A stretch of 64,000 bases of DNA, taken from contig JAUJOT010000010.1 in NCBI GenBank assembly GCA_030447505.1, forward strand, positions 62,001 through 126,000. The letters are read 5' to 3'. Shown piece by piece: positions 44,094-53,367 of this stretch. The stretch comes from Solirubrobacteraceae bacterium. Its GTDB lineage: Bacteria > Actinomycetota > Thermoleophilia > Solirubrobacterales > Solirubrobacteraceae. Each line of letters starts with the position of its first letter. Positions within the stretch are counted from its first letter, which is position 1. The position numbers and the translations under genes were made by a program. Below the pieces are notes generated by a model. The model was given only the letters and a program-made list of their open reading frames with translations, ran no database searches and was not told where the DNA came from.

Positions 44094-44291
44094 ATGCCGA
44101 ACATCGGACCGATGGAGCTCATCATCGTGCTGGTACTCGCGCTGCTCATCCTTGGGCCCAAGCGGCTGCCCGACGCCGGACGATCGCTCGGCCGCGGGAT
44201 GCGCGAGTTCAAGGACTCGCTGACGGGCGGCGACGCACAAGAGCGCCGTGCCGTGTCTGAGGCCCAGCCCGAGCGGGCCGCCCGGGATTGA
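44094..44291 (+). CDS. tatA: Twin-arginine translocase subunit TatA
   Basis: 65 residues, ATG at 44094 behind AGGAG. One N-terminal helix (PMELIIVLVLALLILGPKRL), the FGPxxLP-type hinge LGPKRLPDAGRSLG, an amphipathic helix (GRGMREFKDSL) and an acidic tail: the complete TatA architecture. It builds the Tat pore. A dedicated copy beside Tat-dependent PhoD and PhoX-type genes suggests export capacity matched to phosphate starvation. Confidence 0.93.
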   Translation: MPNIGPMELIIVLVLALLILGPKRLPDAGRSLGRGMREFKDSLTGGDAQERRAVSEAQPERAARD

Positions 44292-44351
44292 CGCCCTGCA
44301 GCCCCCGAGCTGTCCCTGGGTTTCCGCGTTCCGCGACAGGAGGTTTCCAAG

Positions 44352-45353
44352 ATGATCCGCCGCTGTCTCGTAGCGCTCGCCGCCACGCTCGCGAGCGTCC
44401 TCGCCGTGCCCGTCGTCGCGCCGGCGGCGATCGAGGAGTCACCGCCCGGGCAGGTGCTGGTGATCGATGCGAACCTGCAGGAGGGCTTCCGGCTGCCCGA
44501 CGTCGAGGATCCGACGGATATGCGCAACTTCGTGCGCGCGATCGACGCGACGGTGCCGTATGACTTCGCACCCGACGTGCTGCTGTTGCAGGAGATTCGC
44601 CGGACGAGCGCCGAGAACGTCGCCGAGCTGCTCGGCGAGGCGTACGGCCATGGCTTCGCGGTCGCCGTCGACCCGGGCGAGCACCCGTGGGTGGGCGCGG
44701 CGGTCCGCGACACCACGGTCGTCTACAACGAGACGACGATGCGCCTGGAGGACGACGGCGGCTTCGTAGCCACGACCAACCGCGCGGGCCGCGCCAAGGA
44801 CAACGCCTACGCGCTGCTCAAGGAGCGCCGCGGCGGACTGCGGGTGCCGGTCATCAGCCTGCACTGGGCGCACCGCGGCGACTCGGTCGCGCAGGCCCGC
44901 GACATGGTCGAGCTGCTCGACAGCAAGTACCCGTCGCCGTCGCGGCGCCAGGTCGAGATCGTGGCCGGCGACTTCAACGTCAAGCGCTGCATCGGCGGGG
45001 AGTCCTGGAAGAGCGAGCAGCTCGGCTGTGAGGAGCAGGACTGGTACCGCGTCTTCACGGCCGAGCACGGCTACAGCGACGCGGTGCTGGCGGCGAGTCC
45101 GGAGGAGATCGCGCAGGCCCAGCTCGACGACGTCGCGCGGATCGACTTCCTGTTTGCCCGCGGCGCCGTGCACGATGCCGGAAGCGATCTTGCCACCAAG
45201 CGCGAGCTCCGCCGGCACGAGCAGTGCGCGGGCGTCAACGACGAGTACTTCAAGGCCGGCCGTGGCAGCGAGGCGCCGGAGCCCTGCCGATCGCTGTTCT
45301 ACACCGACCATCGGCTCGTCTGGGCGCTCGTCGGCATGTCCACCGGCCCTTAG
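44352..45353 (+). CDS. Secreted EEP-family hydrolase (diverged)
   Basis: 333 residues, ATG at 44352 with CAGGAGG upstream. Signal peptide 1-26. EEP motifs: VIDANLQEGF (Asn), VLLLQEIRR (Glu), ISLHWAHRGD, EIVAGDFNVKR (Asp/Asn), ARIDFLFARG and a final YTDHRLVWALV (His). Four cysteines in the C-terminal third could form disulfides. Substrate unknown; distinct from the gene at 21.07 kb. 60 bp after tatA. Confidence 0.87.
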   Translation: MIRRCLVALAATLASVLAVPVVAPAAIEESPPGQVLVIDANLQEGFRLPDVEDPTDMRNFVRAIDATVPYDFAPDVLLLQEIRRTSAENVAELLGEAYGHGFAVAVDPGEHPWVGAAVRDTTVVYNETTMRLEDDGGFVATTNRAGRAKDNAYALLKERRGGLRVPVISLHWAHRGDSVAQARDMVELLDSKYPSPSRRQVEIVAGDFNVKRCIGGESWKSEQLGCEEQDWYRVFTAEHGYSDAVLAASPEEIAQAQLDDVARIDFLFARGAVHDAGSDLATKRELRRHEQCAGVNDEYFKAGRGSEAPEPCRSLFYTDHRLVWALVGMSTGP

Positions 45354-45430
45354 CGAAGAAGGCTTGGCGGGACCACGCGCGGCCGGCGTGTCGCGGCTGT
45401 CCCTGTAACCCCGATCGAGGAGTCGCTCAA

Positions 45431-46744
45431 ATGAGAACCAGATCCGCCCGCTTTCTGTCGCTGATCGCCGTCGCGCTGGTGGTTGCGGCGGTGCTCGCGC
45501 CGGCGCCCGCCTCGGCCGAGCGACGCGCCAAGCACGTCGTGCTCGTCGACTGGGACGGATTCGACCCCGACTACCTGACGCGCGCGGAGATGCCCCACCT
45601 GCGCCGGCTCGTCAGGCGCGGCAGCCTCTCGATCGCGAGCAGCACCTTCCACACCGTTTCCAATCCGGCGCGTGCGTCGATGTCGACGGGCGCCTACCCC
45701 GAGATCCACGACAACGCCGCGTACTACTTCGATCCGTTCGCCAACCGCGCGCGCGGGCAGGAGCGCTTCCTGGCGGCCGAGACGATCGCCGAGGCGCTGG
45801 CGGCCGAGGGTCGCACGATCGCGTCGGTGCAGTGGTACATGGTCCAGAACCACGGGGTCAGATACGGCGATCCGGAGCACCTCTACGTGCAGCCCGGTGG
45901 CGACTTCGGCCGGCGCGTCGATGTCGCGATCGACATCCTCCACGGGCGCCCGGTCGACTCAGGCGGGCAGCAGATCAGCGTCCCGAAGATCCCGGACCTG
46001 CTGGCGGTCTACAGCGACGGCCCCGACTCTCTCGGGCATCGCCGAGGCGCCGAGTCGCCCGCGATGGCGGAGTTGCTGGAGAAGATGGACCGCGACCTCG
46101 GCCGGCTCGTGCAGGCCACCAAGGACGTCGGCATCTACGGCGAGACCGCGTTCATGCTGACCTCCGACCACGGCATGACGAGCTGGAGCAAGACGCTGCT
46201 GCCGCAGGTCCTCGCCGCGATCTCCGCCGCCGGCTACCGCCCTGAGATCGTCACCCCGGGGCGCTCGCCCGCCGCCGACACGGAAGTCGTGATCGTCCCC
46301 AACGCCGTCCGCCAGGGCGACATCACGCTGCGCGGCCGGGCCGCGACCGCGGACGGCCGGAAGGACGTGCGCGCCGCGCTCGAGTCGTTGTCTCCGACCT
46401 ACATCAGCGAGGTGCTCGACGAGTCCGAGCACCGCGCCCTGCGTGCCAGCCGCAAGCTGGGCGACCTCAGCGCCGAGGCGCAGCCGCCGTACGGGTTCGC
46501 GCTCTCCGAGCCACCGGCCGGTGAGACGCGCGGCTCGCACGGCAGCCGCGCCGAGCTGCAGGTCCCCTTCCTGCTCTCCGGCGCCGGGATCCGCCGCGCC
46601 GTCAAGCCATCCGATCCCGTGCTGGTGGACGTTGCTCCGACGATCGCCGCGCTGCTCGGCACCCGTCCTCCCGGCGAGGCTCAGGGACGCGCGCTGCGCG
46701 AGGCGCTCGGGCCGGCGGCACCCCAACGCGCGGCCGGCCGCTGA
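45431..46744 (+). CDS. Secreted alkaline-phosphatase-superfamily phosphodiesterase/pyrophosphatase
   Basis: 437 residues, ATG at 45431 behind GAGGAG. Sec signal peptide 1-32. HVVLVDWDGFDPDYL (metal Asp), the nucleophile segment FHTVSNPARASMSTGAYP, YSDGPDSLGHRRG (metal Asp/His), LTSDHGMT (Asp-His) and ETRGSHGS (His) outline the type I phosphodiesterase/NPP fold. It probably hydrolyses nucleotides or phosphodiesters outside the cell. From 45641 onward it is nearly identical to the chimeric copy at 22.36 kb. Confidence 0.88.
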   Translation: MRTRSARFLSLIAVALVVAAVLAPAPASAERRAKHVVLVDWDGFDPDYLTRAEMPHLRRLVRRGSLSIASSTFHTVSNPARASMSTGAYPEIHDNAAYYFDPFANRARGQERFLAAETIAEALAAEGRTIASVQWYMVQNHGVRYGDPEHLYVQPGGDFGRRVDVAIDILHGRPVDSGGQQISVPKIPDLLAVYSDGPDSLGHRRGAESPAMAELLEKMDRDLGRLVQATKDVGIYGETAFMLTSDHGMTSWSKTLLPQVLAAISAAGYRPEIVTPGRSPAADTEVVIVPNAVRQGDITLRGRAATADGRKDVRAALESLSPTYISEVLDESEHRALRASRKLGDLSAEAQPPYGFALSEPPAGETRGSHGSRAELQVPFLLSGAGIRRAVKPSDPVLVDVAPTIAALLGTRPPGEAQGRALREALGPAAPQRAAGR

Positions 46745-46842
46745 GACCGGCTCAGGTGCGGGCTCGCGCGTCTCGCTCAGGCCCCATGGCTTGGCGTAGG
46801 GCCGCACGGCTTGCCGTGGCGGCGGGCGGAAGGTCGCGGATC
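45641..46842 (+). repeat. 1.2-kb direct repeat, copy 2 (partner 22364-23562)
   Basis: Covers the phosphatase body and about 100 bp beyond its stop, including the tail of the HD gene whose remainder exists only at copy 1. Hence copy 1, or its ancestor, appears to have been the donor of the right end. Confidence 0.95.
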
Positions 46843-47073
46843 TTCGGCTGGCTCTACGTTGTCGCCACCCGCGAGGCCTTCCGGCTGTGCGAGCGCGAGC
46901 GACGCCACCTCCACCTCGAAACGATGCTCCCGCAAGGATCCTGGGACGCCGTCATCGCCGACGCGTTCTCGATCGACGACATCCTCGAGGCTCGCGAGGC
47001 GCTTCAGATCCTCGCCGGCCTCCCGGAGCGCCAGCGCGGCGACCTGACCCTCCTGGTCGCGCGCTTCAACTGA
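46840..47073 (+). pseudogene. ECF sigma factor fragment
   Basis: Open in the frame IFGWLYVVATREAFRLCERE, then DIDDILEAREALQ-like residues and LAGLPERQRGDLTLLVARF, which match the end of sigma region 2 and the start of region 4 of ECF sigma factors (WLYRVATREA, ALPERQR). No region 2 start and no recognition helix of region 4. It begins exactly where the 1.2-kb repeat ends, so the duplication truncated it. Confidence 0.65.
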
Positions 47074-47152
47074 GCTGCCTGAGCGAGCAGGTCGGCCACC
47101 GCCACGACGCCGCGCCGGACCTCCGTAAGCGTCCTGCCGCACCGCGAGACGA

Positions 47153-47183
47153 CGGAAGCCCTCGCCCGGGGCGAGGGCTTCCG
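47153..47183 (-). terminator. Strong hairpin after the M14 peptidase gene
   Basis: CGGAAGCCCTCGCC (47153-47166) pairs perfectly with GGCGAGGGCTTCCG (47170-47183) around a 3-base loop, 27 bp past the peptidase stop. Confidence 0.75.
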
Positions 47184-47209
47184 CGTCGGCCAGGACGGTG
47201 TCGCCGGGG

Positions 47210-49711
47210 CTACTCGCGCTTTGCCCGGCAGTCGTTGCGCAGGTCGAGCGACACCCGCTCGCCGCGGTCGACGTAGACCTGCCGCGCCGACCGCACGACG
47301 CCCTGCGGCGTCTCGCAGGTCAGCGTCCACGCCTCCTTGAGAGCGGGCTCGAGCGCGTCCGGGCCGGCGAACGTGACCGTACCCGTCCAAGGCTCCACCG
47401 CGGCGTAGTTGATGACGCGCACGACGTAGTCCCCGGGGGCGGGATCCGGTCCGAGCACCGCCTCCTCGAAGTTCGTCGTGCCCTGCCCCGACTGGGCCAC
47501 CGGGTCGCCGGTCGCGTTGCCGCTTGCGTCGGCCCGGAAGATCTTCATGTCCCAGTCGCTCGTCGGCGTCGCCCACTCGATGCGGACGGTGGCCTTCGCG
47601 TTGTCGACGCCTTCTCCGCCGGGGACCGTGATCCGGTGGTCCTCGTAGCAGCCCGCCGGCGGCGCGTCGTAGTTCGCGCACGGCACCGTGGCGCTCACGC
47701 CGTTCGACGCGAACGCCTGCGGCTCGCTCGGCTCGCCGGCCGGCTCCCGCCCGCTCTCCTTCTGCACGAGCGGCCGCGTGGACGGGTTGACGTGCCACTC
47801 GAACGCGCCCTTGTCGGCCGTCACCTGCATCGTGGTGTCGAGCGTGTCGGTGAACGTCCGCGTCGTGCCGTCCGTGTTCTTCTGCGAGGTGGGGGACTCG
47901 AACGTCTTCTTCACGCGCAGAACCGAGCCGTCCGGCGCCCGGCCGGCGATGACCGCGTGCTTCGACGGGTCGGCGGCCGCTTCCTGGACGAGCAGGTACG
48001 CCTTGCGGTTGCCGCCGCCGTTCTCAGGGGCGTCCTCCGTGGTTCCGTGGTACTCCGCGATCGTCTCGGCGAACGGCGGGTGGAACCCGAGGTCGCCGAT
48101 CTCGAATGTGAAGCCGAAGCCGCCCGTGGCGTAGTACGTCCAGTCCTCCGTGGTCCCCGTGGTGTCGTAGAGCTCGTAGCTGAACTGGCTCGTGTAGCCG
48201 TTCTCGGCCGCCATCGCGTCCCCGAGAGCCTTGTAGGCCGGCTCGTCGGGCGTCGGGCCCTGGACGGCGATGCCCGGCGGGCGCAGGACGAGGTTCGAGA
48301 ATGTGTGGTTCGTGATGAGCGCCGTCACCTGGCGGCTCGAGACGAGCTCACGGATGTTCTGCGTCTCGGGCTCCGAGAACGGCCCCGGGCCGCGGTACGT
48401 CTGGTTCGACGGCGCCGCGCTTGCCCCCGGGCCGCCCCAGAACCCGCCGTAGTTGCGGTTCGGGTCGACGCCCGGCCCGATGATGCCCGTGTCGGGCTGC
48501 AGGCAGCTGCCGCCTTCCGCGTCCGTGAGAAACCGGCAGTTCTTGCGCTTGTACTCGTTCGGCGCGGCAGCGGCGGCGAGGACGAACTCCGCGGTGGAGA
48601 TGTCGCCGCTGCCGTCGAGGTCGGTCCCCTGGCCGTCCCCGTTCATGTAGAGCTGGCCGGCTTCACGCGACTGGTTGAAGCCGTCTGGGTTCACGACCGG
48701 CACGACGATCGTCCGCGTGTTCTCGACCAGCTCTTTGATCCGCGGGTCGCCGCTGCGGTAGCCGACGATGAGCTCGTACGCCCACTCGATGGCGTGCTCG
48801 GAGGACGGCCACTCGCGGGCGTGATGGACGCCCATCTGCAGGAACACCGGACGGCCGTCACGCGCGTGCGGGTTCGTGGCGATCTCGATGCCTTCGACCG
48901 GGCGGCGCTCGTAGGTCTCGTGGCCGAGCGTGATTGGCTTGACGAGGTCGGGGTGCTCGCGCGCGAGCTGCTTCAGGTTCTCGCTGTAGTCGTACAGGCG
49001 CCGGTACGTGGTGCGCCCGCTCGGCAGGTCCGACCTGTCGGTCGAGCTGGCGAACGCCAGGTCGGCCTGGCGGTCGTTGCGCGCCTGCACGGCGAGGTCG
49101 GGGACCTCGAGGGTGTAGACGAAGGCGTTGTCGACGAGCTTCTGCGCGTCGTCCGGGCCGTGCAGGACGACCTCGAGGTAGCCGGGTCCGCCGTGCTCGG
49201 TGACGTCGAGGCCCAGGTCGACGAGCTCGCGCTTGCGATCGGCGTTCGGCGTCGACACCCGGACGAGCGAGGTCTTGCTGACGTTCGTCGTGTCGATCGC
49301 CGTGGCGTCGACGGTTATCCGCGCGGTCCCGGCGTCGCCCGACACCCGGCACGCCTGCACCACGAGCCGCTCTTCGGCGACCGCGAATCCCGAGGCGACC
49401 TCCTCGCTGCCGCGGTAGGCCGATCCGGCGACCACCCGGCCGCCGTCGGCGTTGAAGATGGCGACGTCCCAGTCGCCGCCGGCCGCGCTCAGGCGCGCGG
49501 TGACCGACCCGGCGACCGGCATGGTCACCGTGCGCTGCGCGACGCCCGCCGCGTCGGAAAGGTTGCGGTGCGTGCAGCTCCGGTCAACCGCCTCCCTCGC
49601 GGTGACGTCGGCCGTGAGCAGCGACTCGGCCGATGCCGTCGATGCGCCCGTGAGCAGCGCCGCGAGCGCGGCGACGGTCGCGGAGCGGAACCTGACTGTG
49701 ACTCCAAGCAA
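47210..49711 (-). CDS. Secreted zinc carboxypeptidase (M14 family), large multidomain
   Basis: 833 residues with a TTG start at 49711 preceded by GGGGG; the start is uncertain. Signal peptide up to about residue 28, an N-terminal beta-domain (SCTHRNL, DWDVAIFNADGG), then the M14 domain from about 210: GVHHAREWPSSE (zinc His/Glu), PVVNPDGF, DPNRNYGGFWGG, TNHTFSNLVLRPPG (zinc His) and FTFEIGD (catalytic Glu). C-terminal domains again show DWDMKIF and PGDYVVRVINYA repeats of proprotein-convertase-P-like type. It trims C-terminal residues of extracellular proteins. Confidence 0.92.
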   Translation of the reverse strand: MLGVTVRFRSATVAALAALLTGASTASAESLLTADVTAREAVDRSCTHRNLSDAAGVAQRTVTMPVAGSVTARLSAAGGDWDVAIFNADGGRVVAGSAYRGSEEVASGFAVAEERLVVQACRVSGDAGTARITVDATAIDTTNVSKTSLVRVSTPNADRKRELVDLGLDVTEHGGPGYLEVVLHGPDDAQKLVDNAFVYTLEVPDLAVQARNDRQADLAFASSTDRSDLPSGRTTYRRLYDYSENLKQLAREHPDLVKPITLGHETYERRPVEGIEIATNPHARDGRPVFLQMGVHHAREWPSSEHAIEWAYELIVGYRSGDPRIKELVENTRTIVVPVVNPDGFNQSREAGQLYMNGDGQGTDLDGSGDISTAEFVLAAAAAPNEYKRKNCRFLTDAEGGSCLQPDTGIIGPGVDPNRNYGGFWGGPGASAAPSNQTYRGPGPFSEPETQNIRELVSSRQVTALITNHTFSNLVLRPPGIAVQGPTPDEPAYKALGDAMAAENGYTSQFSYELYDTTGTTEDWTYYATGGFGFTFEIGDLGFHPPFAETIAEYHGTTEDAPENGGGNRKAYLLVQEAAADPSKHAVIAGRAPDGSVLRVKKTFESPTSQKNTDGTTRTFTDTLDTTMQVTADKGAFEWHVNPSTRPLVQKESGREPAGEPSEPQAFASNGVSATVPCANYDAPPAGCYEDHRITVPGGEGVDNAKATVRIEWATPTSDWDMKIFRADASGNATGDPVAQSGQGTTNFEEAVLGPDPAPGDYVVRVINYAAVEPWTGTVTFAGPDALEPALKEAWTLTCETPQGVVRSARQVYVDRGERVSLDLRNDCRAKRE

Positions 49712-50252
49712 AAGAAACCCCCAGCCCTGTAATAGACAAGCCCGAGAAGCAGCGTGCTGCTTCGTGGCCCGTACCTAATCACGACCCGGACGGAACGTGC
49801 GGCAGGGCGTCCGGATGCCGACGGCCGGCCATGCGGCGGACGAGGCCCGGGCGTCGTCCGGCAGCAGCCCGAGCCGGAACGGCCCGCGAGCCGTCCGCGC
49901 GTCCGCCGGGGCGCCGTGCTGGGTGACCGCGAGCTCGCCGCGCCCTCGAAGGATCAGCGCCGCGAGTTCAGATGAGGCGCGGTACGATTCGTTAATGCGC
50001 GTGTAGTGGACCGCTGGCAGACGTTTGCCGTCGTAGCGCTGATCGTCCTGGCGGCTGAGCCTGACCACGAGCACGGGGCACCGCGCAAGTCGTAGAGATC
50101 AGGCAGGGAGATGTGGCGTCGAGCCGCGAGTTCGATCCAGGCGGCGAGCGGACCACTCTCCCGGAAGCCGCCTCACCAACAGTCCTCGGCGACGCATCCG
50201 AAGGACAAAGAACCGGTCGACCAACCGCAAATGACCGATCGAGGGCGACAGC
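49712..50252. other. Region with only weak coding signal
   Basis: A minus-strand frame from GTG 50074 to 49775 (99 codons, LVVRLSRQDDQRYDGKR at its start) has moderate GC3 bias but no recognisable family or ribosome site. 50075-50252 shows nothing convincing. This marks the left boundary of the mobile-element debris. Confidence 0.35.
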
Positions 50253-50440
50253 CACACTCATCTGATCGCACCGCTCACCGAGCTCGCGCGCGAGCTTGGC
50301 TACCACGTCGAGATCCGCGACCTCGCCAACCCGGGGCCGCAAGGGTGGTGTGACCCCAACCGCCAGAGATCGTCGTCGCGGCCGGGCGCGCCAACCGCCA
50401 GGTCCGCACGCTCGTGCACGAGATCGTTGCTCAGTCCGTG
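50253..50440 (+). pseudogene. ImmA/IrrE- or ArdC-like metallopeptidase fragment
   Basis: The plus frame encodes LTELARELGYHVEIRDLAN, then QGWCDPNRQ and, after a one-base frameshift, IVVAAGRANRQVRTLVHEI, the usual lead-in to the zinc HExxH helix of ImmA/IrrE-like peptidases that travel with plasmids and integrative elements. It is cut within the helix by the ISL3 remnant. Confidence 0.6.
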
Positions 50441-50965
50441 GCGGATCGCGGCTTCGATCCCGGCGCGCTGGTCGCGGATCGTACGCGCGAGCTTGACGAA
50501 CGGCTGGAGGCGACATCGCCAGGCCCACTTCAGCCACGCGTCGAGGACGGCGATCGCCTCGTCGGGCTCGACGCGGTAGATCTGGCGCAGCTGCTCTTTG
50601 AGCAGATAGGCGCGAAACAGGCGCTGGTTGATCTGCTGGATGTGAGCGAGCTTGAGCTTCTGGCGGGCGGTCAGGTTCTCAGGGTTCTTCCACAGCGCGA
50701 AGCGCGCGCCTTTGAGATCCTTGGCGAGCGCTATCTCGCCCGCCTTGCGGGCCTCGTTCCAGACCTCGCGGCGGATCTCATCAAGCGCGTCGGTTGCCAA
50801 CTTGATCACGTGTAACGGATCCAGGCAGATCTCGGCGTTGGGACAACGCTCAGCGACCGGGATCGTGATCCAGGACGCCATGTCGCAGGACACCAGCTCG
50901 AGCCGCTTGCAGCGCTCGTCGCCCAGCAGATCCACGGCAAAGGCCTTGGTTTGCAGGGCCGTTTC
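50430..50965 (-). mobile_element. ISL3-family transposase remnant (C-terminal part)
   Basis: One frame encodes LELVSCDMASWITIPVAERC, then NAEICLDPLHVIKLATDALD with catalytic Asp, WKNPENLTARQKLKLAHI, AYLLKEQLRQIY and AIRHGLSN, all diagnostic of the ISL3 DDE domain. Both ends are missing: a tRNA fragment stands directly upstream and the peptidase fragment downstream. Inverted repeats are not recognisable. Confidence 0.85.
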
Positions 50966-50969
50966 CGAT

Positions 50970-51017
50970 GGCGAGACCCGGACTCGAACCGGGGACACCA
51001 CGATTTTCAGTCGTGCG
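50970..51017 (-). tRNA. 3' fragment of tRNA-Phe(GAA): probable attachment-site scar
   Basis: Read on the minus strand: anticodon stem-loop CACGA-CTGAAAA-TCGTG with GAA anticodon, variable GTGTC, T-arm CCCGG-TTCGAGT-CCGGG, 3' acceptor strand TCTCGCC plus discriminator A, no encoded CCA. The expected 5' acceptor strand (GGCGAGA) and a proper D-arm are absent upstream. Integrative elements commonly recombine into tRNA 3' ends and leave such a partial copy; here the island would extend toward higher coordinates. Confidence 0.75.
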
Positions 51018-51118
51018 GAGTTGCGACTGAGTCTGGCGTATTAGCCGGGCTTTTCGTCGATCTCGGGGTGTCTGGCGGCGTCCGCGTTTTGCCGCACTTT
51101 GCGGTCGTTTGCCGTATG

Positions 51119-51149
51119 AAAAGGCCCACGGCGACTCTGTGGGCCTTTT
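51119..51149. terminator. Bidirectional rho-independent terminator
   Basis: AAAAGGCCCAC (51119-51129) and GTGGGCCTTTT (51139-51149) form a perfect 11-bp stem with a 9-base loop and A/T-rich feet on both sides, so it could stop transcription in either direction. Confidence 0.85.
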
Positions 51150-51213
51150 CGTCGCTTCGGATTGGCTGACCGCTGCCCTCGTCGTGGTCGTGGCGATCGG
51201 TGATGCGACTGGG

Positions 51214-52302
51214 TTAGACGATCGCTGGCCGGGCGACCTCGCGGCGGCGCATTTCGCTGGCGAGCATGAAGAGCAACTGTTCGGGCTGCGCGGCGACGAA
51301 GTCGTTGATCCACGCCCCGAAGCGTCCACGCGTCATCGTTGCGAACGCCTGCGGTCGGTAGCGGACCACGGAGCCGAAGAAGAAGATCAGCATCCACATG
51401 GAGGCGATCTGCGGCTGCGATTAGTTTCGGCTGGCGGAGTCAGGTGGAGGTAGTAGCGGCGGTAGCCCTCCGCGGGGTACGCGGTGACGATCCGCCACAA
51501 CCATGGGCGACACGGATCGACCAGATCGGGCACGACGTCGGTCGGTCGGCCGGTGTAGGCGACGGGCGCGATCTGCTCGAAGCACAGGTAGTCGGGATCC
51601 GTCGTTAGCGAGCCGGGGTGGACCTCTGCGAATAGGCCGGTGAGCCCGGCTTCTTGCATGACCCGTGCGTGCGTGAGGCTGTAGCGGTTGAGGTCGCTAC
51701 GGCGGACCCATAGTCGAAGCCAAAGCTGACCGGCTGCGTTGTCGCTGACGAACTCGAGGTCTTCGATGACGATGAATCGCTCGCTGCGGTTGGTGGCCTC
51801 GCGCCAAAGTCGGTGGCCAACAACGATCTGGGGTGCGAGTTCAGGGACGGGGATCGTTGCGGCGTCCGTCGGCCGCGGGTAGCCGAGGCGCTCGATGAGC
51901 TCGGGGAAGACGTTGACCTTGCCGGGGGAGTCATGGATCGTGACTGTGCCGGCGGTCAGGTCGGCGGCGGGGACGGTCTGGCCATCGGACAGGCCGTGCT
52001 TCGCGCGGTCGAGGGAGCCTGTGAAGCCGCGGCAGCGGATGATCGCCTGTGCGCGAGCTCGCGGCCTCGAAGAACGCCCGGGCGTGCGCAACGAAGGCGA
52101 GCGACTCGTCGCGTTCGACGCCGGTCAGCTGGTCGTTGACGGCGCCCTCGATGATGGCCCAGGGATCGATCGCGAACACGATGTCGTTAAGCCCGTATCT
52201 GCGCGTGTTCCGGCGCACAGGGAAGAACGAAAACCTGAGCGGACGGCCTTTGACCACCAGTGGCGCGCCCGGGCGGGGCTGAGGGAGGCGTGGCAAGCAC
52301 AT
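51214..52302 (-). pseudogene. YaaC-like protein gene with two frameshifts
   Basis: ATG at 52302. Frame 1 gives NDIVFAIDPWAIIEGAVNDQ to FFEAA; frame 2 continues with IIRCRGFTGSLDRAKHGLS through RRYYLHLTPPAETN; frame 3 ends with IASMWMLIFFFGSVVRYRP and FMLASEMRRREVARPAIV. Together they give one protein of about 360 residues whose C-terminal SVVRYRP block resembles YaaC-like proteins of unknown function. Frameshifts fall near 52060 and 51410. Divergent from ietA. Confidence 0.65.
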
Positions 52303-52390
52303 AAGGATGCCCGACCGGGCTGCCGCGCGCCCGGGGTTGCATGCGACCGCGACGGGTCGCAACGGCCGTGCTGGCCGGTACGCTCGCGAC

Positions 52391-53364
52391 ATGGCCGGCC
52401 GTGAACTCAAAGCGCTATTCAGGGCGTATCGCGAGGGTGACGAGCTGGCGTTCCGGCGTGCCGCGCAGGAGATCGTCGAAGAGGAAGAGGCGAAGAATCA
52501 CGTTGCTTTGGCGCGTGACCTCCGCGCCCTGCTGCAAGCGGCGGATCGCTCGCGGCGGTTGCGCCGAGCGTCGTTCTGCCGGAAGCGCCGCTAGACCGCG
52601 AGGGCGAGTGGCCCCTGGCTCAGGTCAGACACGCGGAGCGTGCGTTCGATGATCTCGTGCTGACCGGCGCTCTGGTCGACCGCCTACGGACGTTGGCCGA
52701 TGAGTACCGCCGTTGGGAGGAGCTCGACCGACGGGGCATCCCGCGCCGCCAGCGGATCCTGTTCCACGGCCCTCCGGGCTGCGGGAAGACGAGCGCGGCT
52801 GAGGCCGTTGCCAACGAGATCGGCCTCCCGTTGGTGGTCGTCCGGATCGATGCGGTCGTGTCGAGCTATCTCGGAGAAACCGCCTCGAACTTGCACCGGA
52901 TCTTCGAGTTCGTCGGCCAGGGCTCATGGGTCTTGTTGTTCGACGAGTTCGACGCGCTCGGGAAGGCTCGTGACGATCCGACTGAGCACGGTGAGATCAA
53001 GAGGGTCATCACGGCGTTCTTGCAGATGCTCGACGCGTTCCGCGGCCCGAGCCTGCTGATCGCGGCAACCAACCACGAGCACTTGCTCGACCCGGCGCTG
53101 TGGCGACGCTTCGACGACGTCCTCGAGTTCCCCCGAGCGACGGTCCATCAGAGCCGGCGCCTGCTGCGTCAACGGCTGCGCGCCGTCAAGCATCACGGCC
53201 TCGAGATTGATACGAGTGCATCGCGGATGAAGGGCAAGCCGCACGCGGCGATCGAGAAGGTCGCCTGGGACGCTGTGCGATTCGCCGTGCTCGATGACCG
53301 TGAGGCCGTCGAGCAGCGCGATCTCGATCGCGCGATCACCGACGCGCTCGCGCGCCCCTGGTAG
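52391..53364 (+). CDS. ietA: IetA-like AAA+ ATPase of an ietAS defence pair, one apparent frameshift
   Basis: ATG at 52391. The N-terminal helical region (GRELKALFRAYREGDELAF, VALARDLRALLQAA) runs in one frame to about 52560; the rest (VVLPEAPLDREGEWPL and the AAA+ core) is one frame over. Core motifs: Walker A FHGPPGCGKTS, SYLGETASNLHRIF, Walker B WVLLFDEFDAL, sensor IAATNHEHLLD. ietAS systems pair such an ATPase with a subtilase and are reported to protect against phage. The stop is 3 bp from the subtilase start. As read, the ATPase part would need re-initiation at GTG 52657. Confidence 0.75.
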
Positions 53365-53367
53365 GCG

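Noticed and set aside
47198-49732. 844-codon plus-strand frame opposite the M14 peptidase
   Set aside because: Mirrors the peptidase exactly, no ribosome site or domains; shadow frame.
50970-51060. Complete functional tRNA-Phe gene
   Set aside because: No acceptor 5' strand GGCGAGA and no acceptable D-arm upstream of the anticodon stem.
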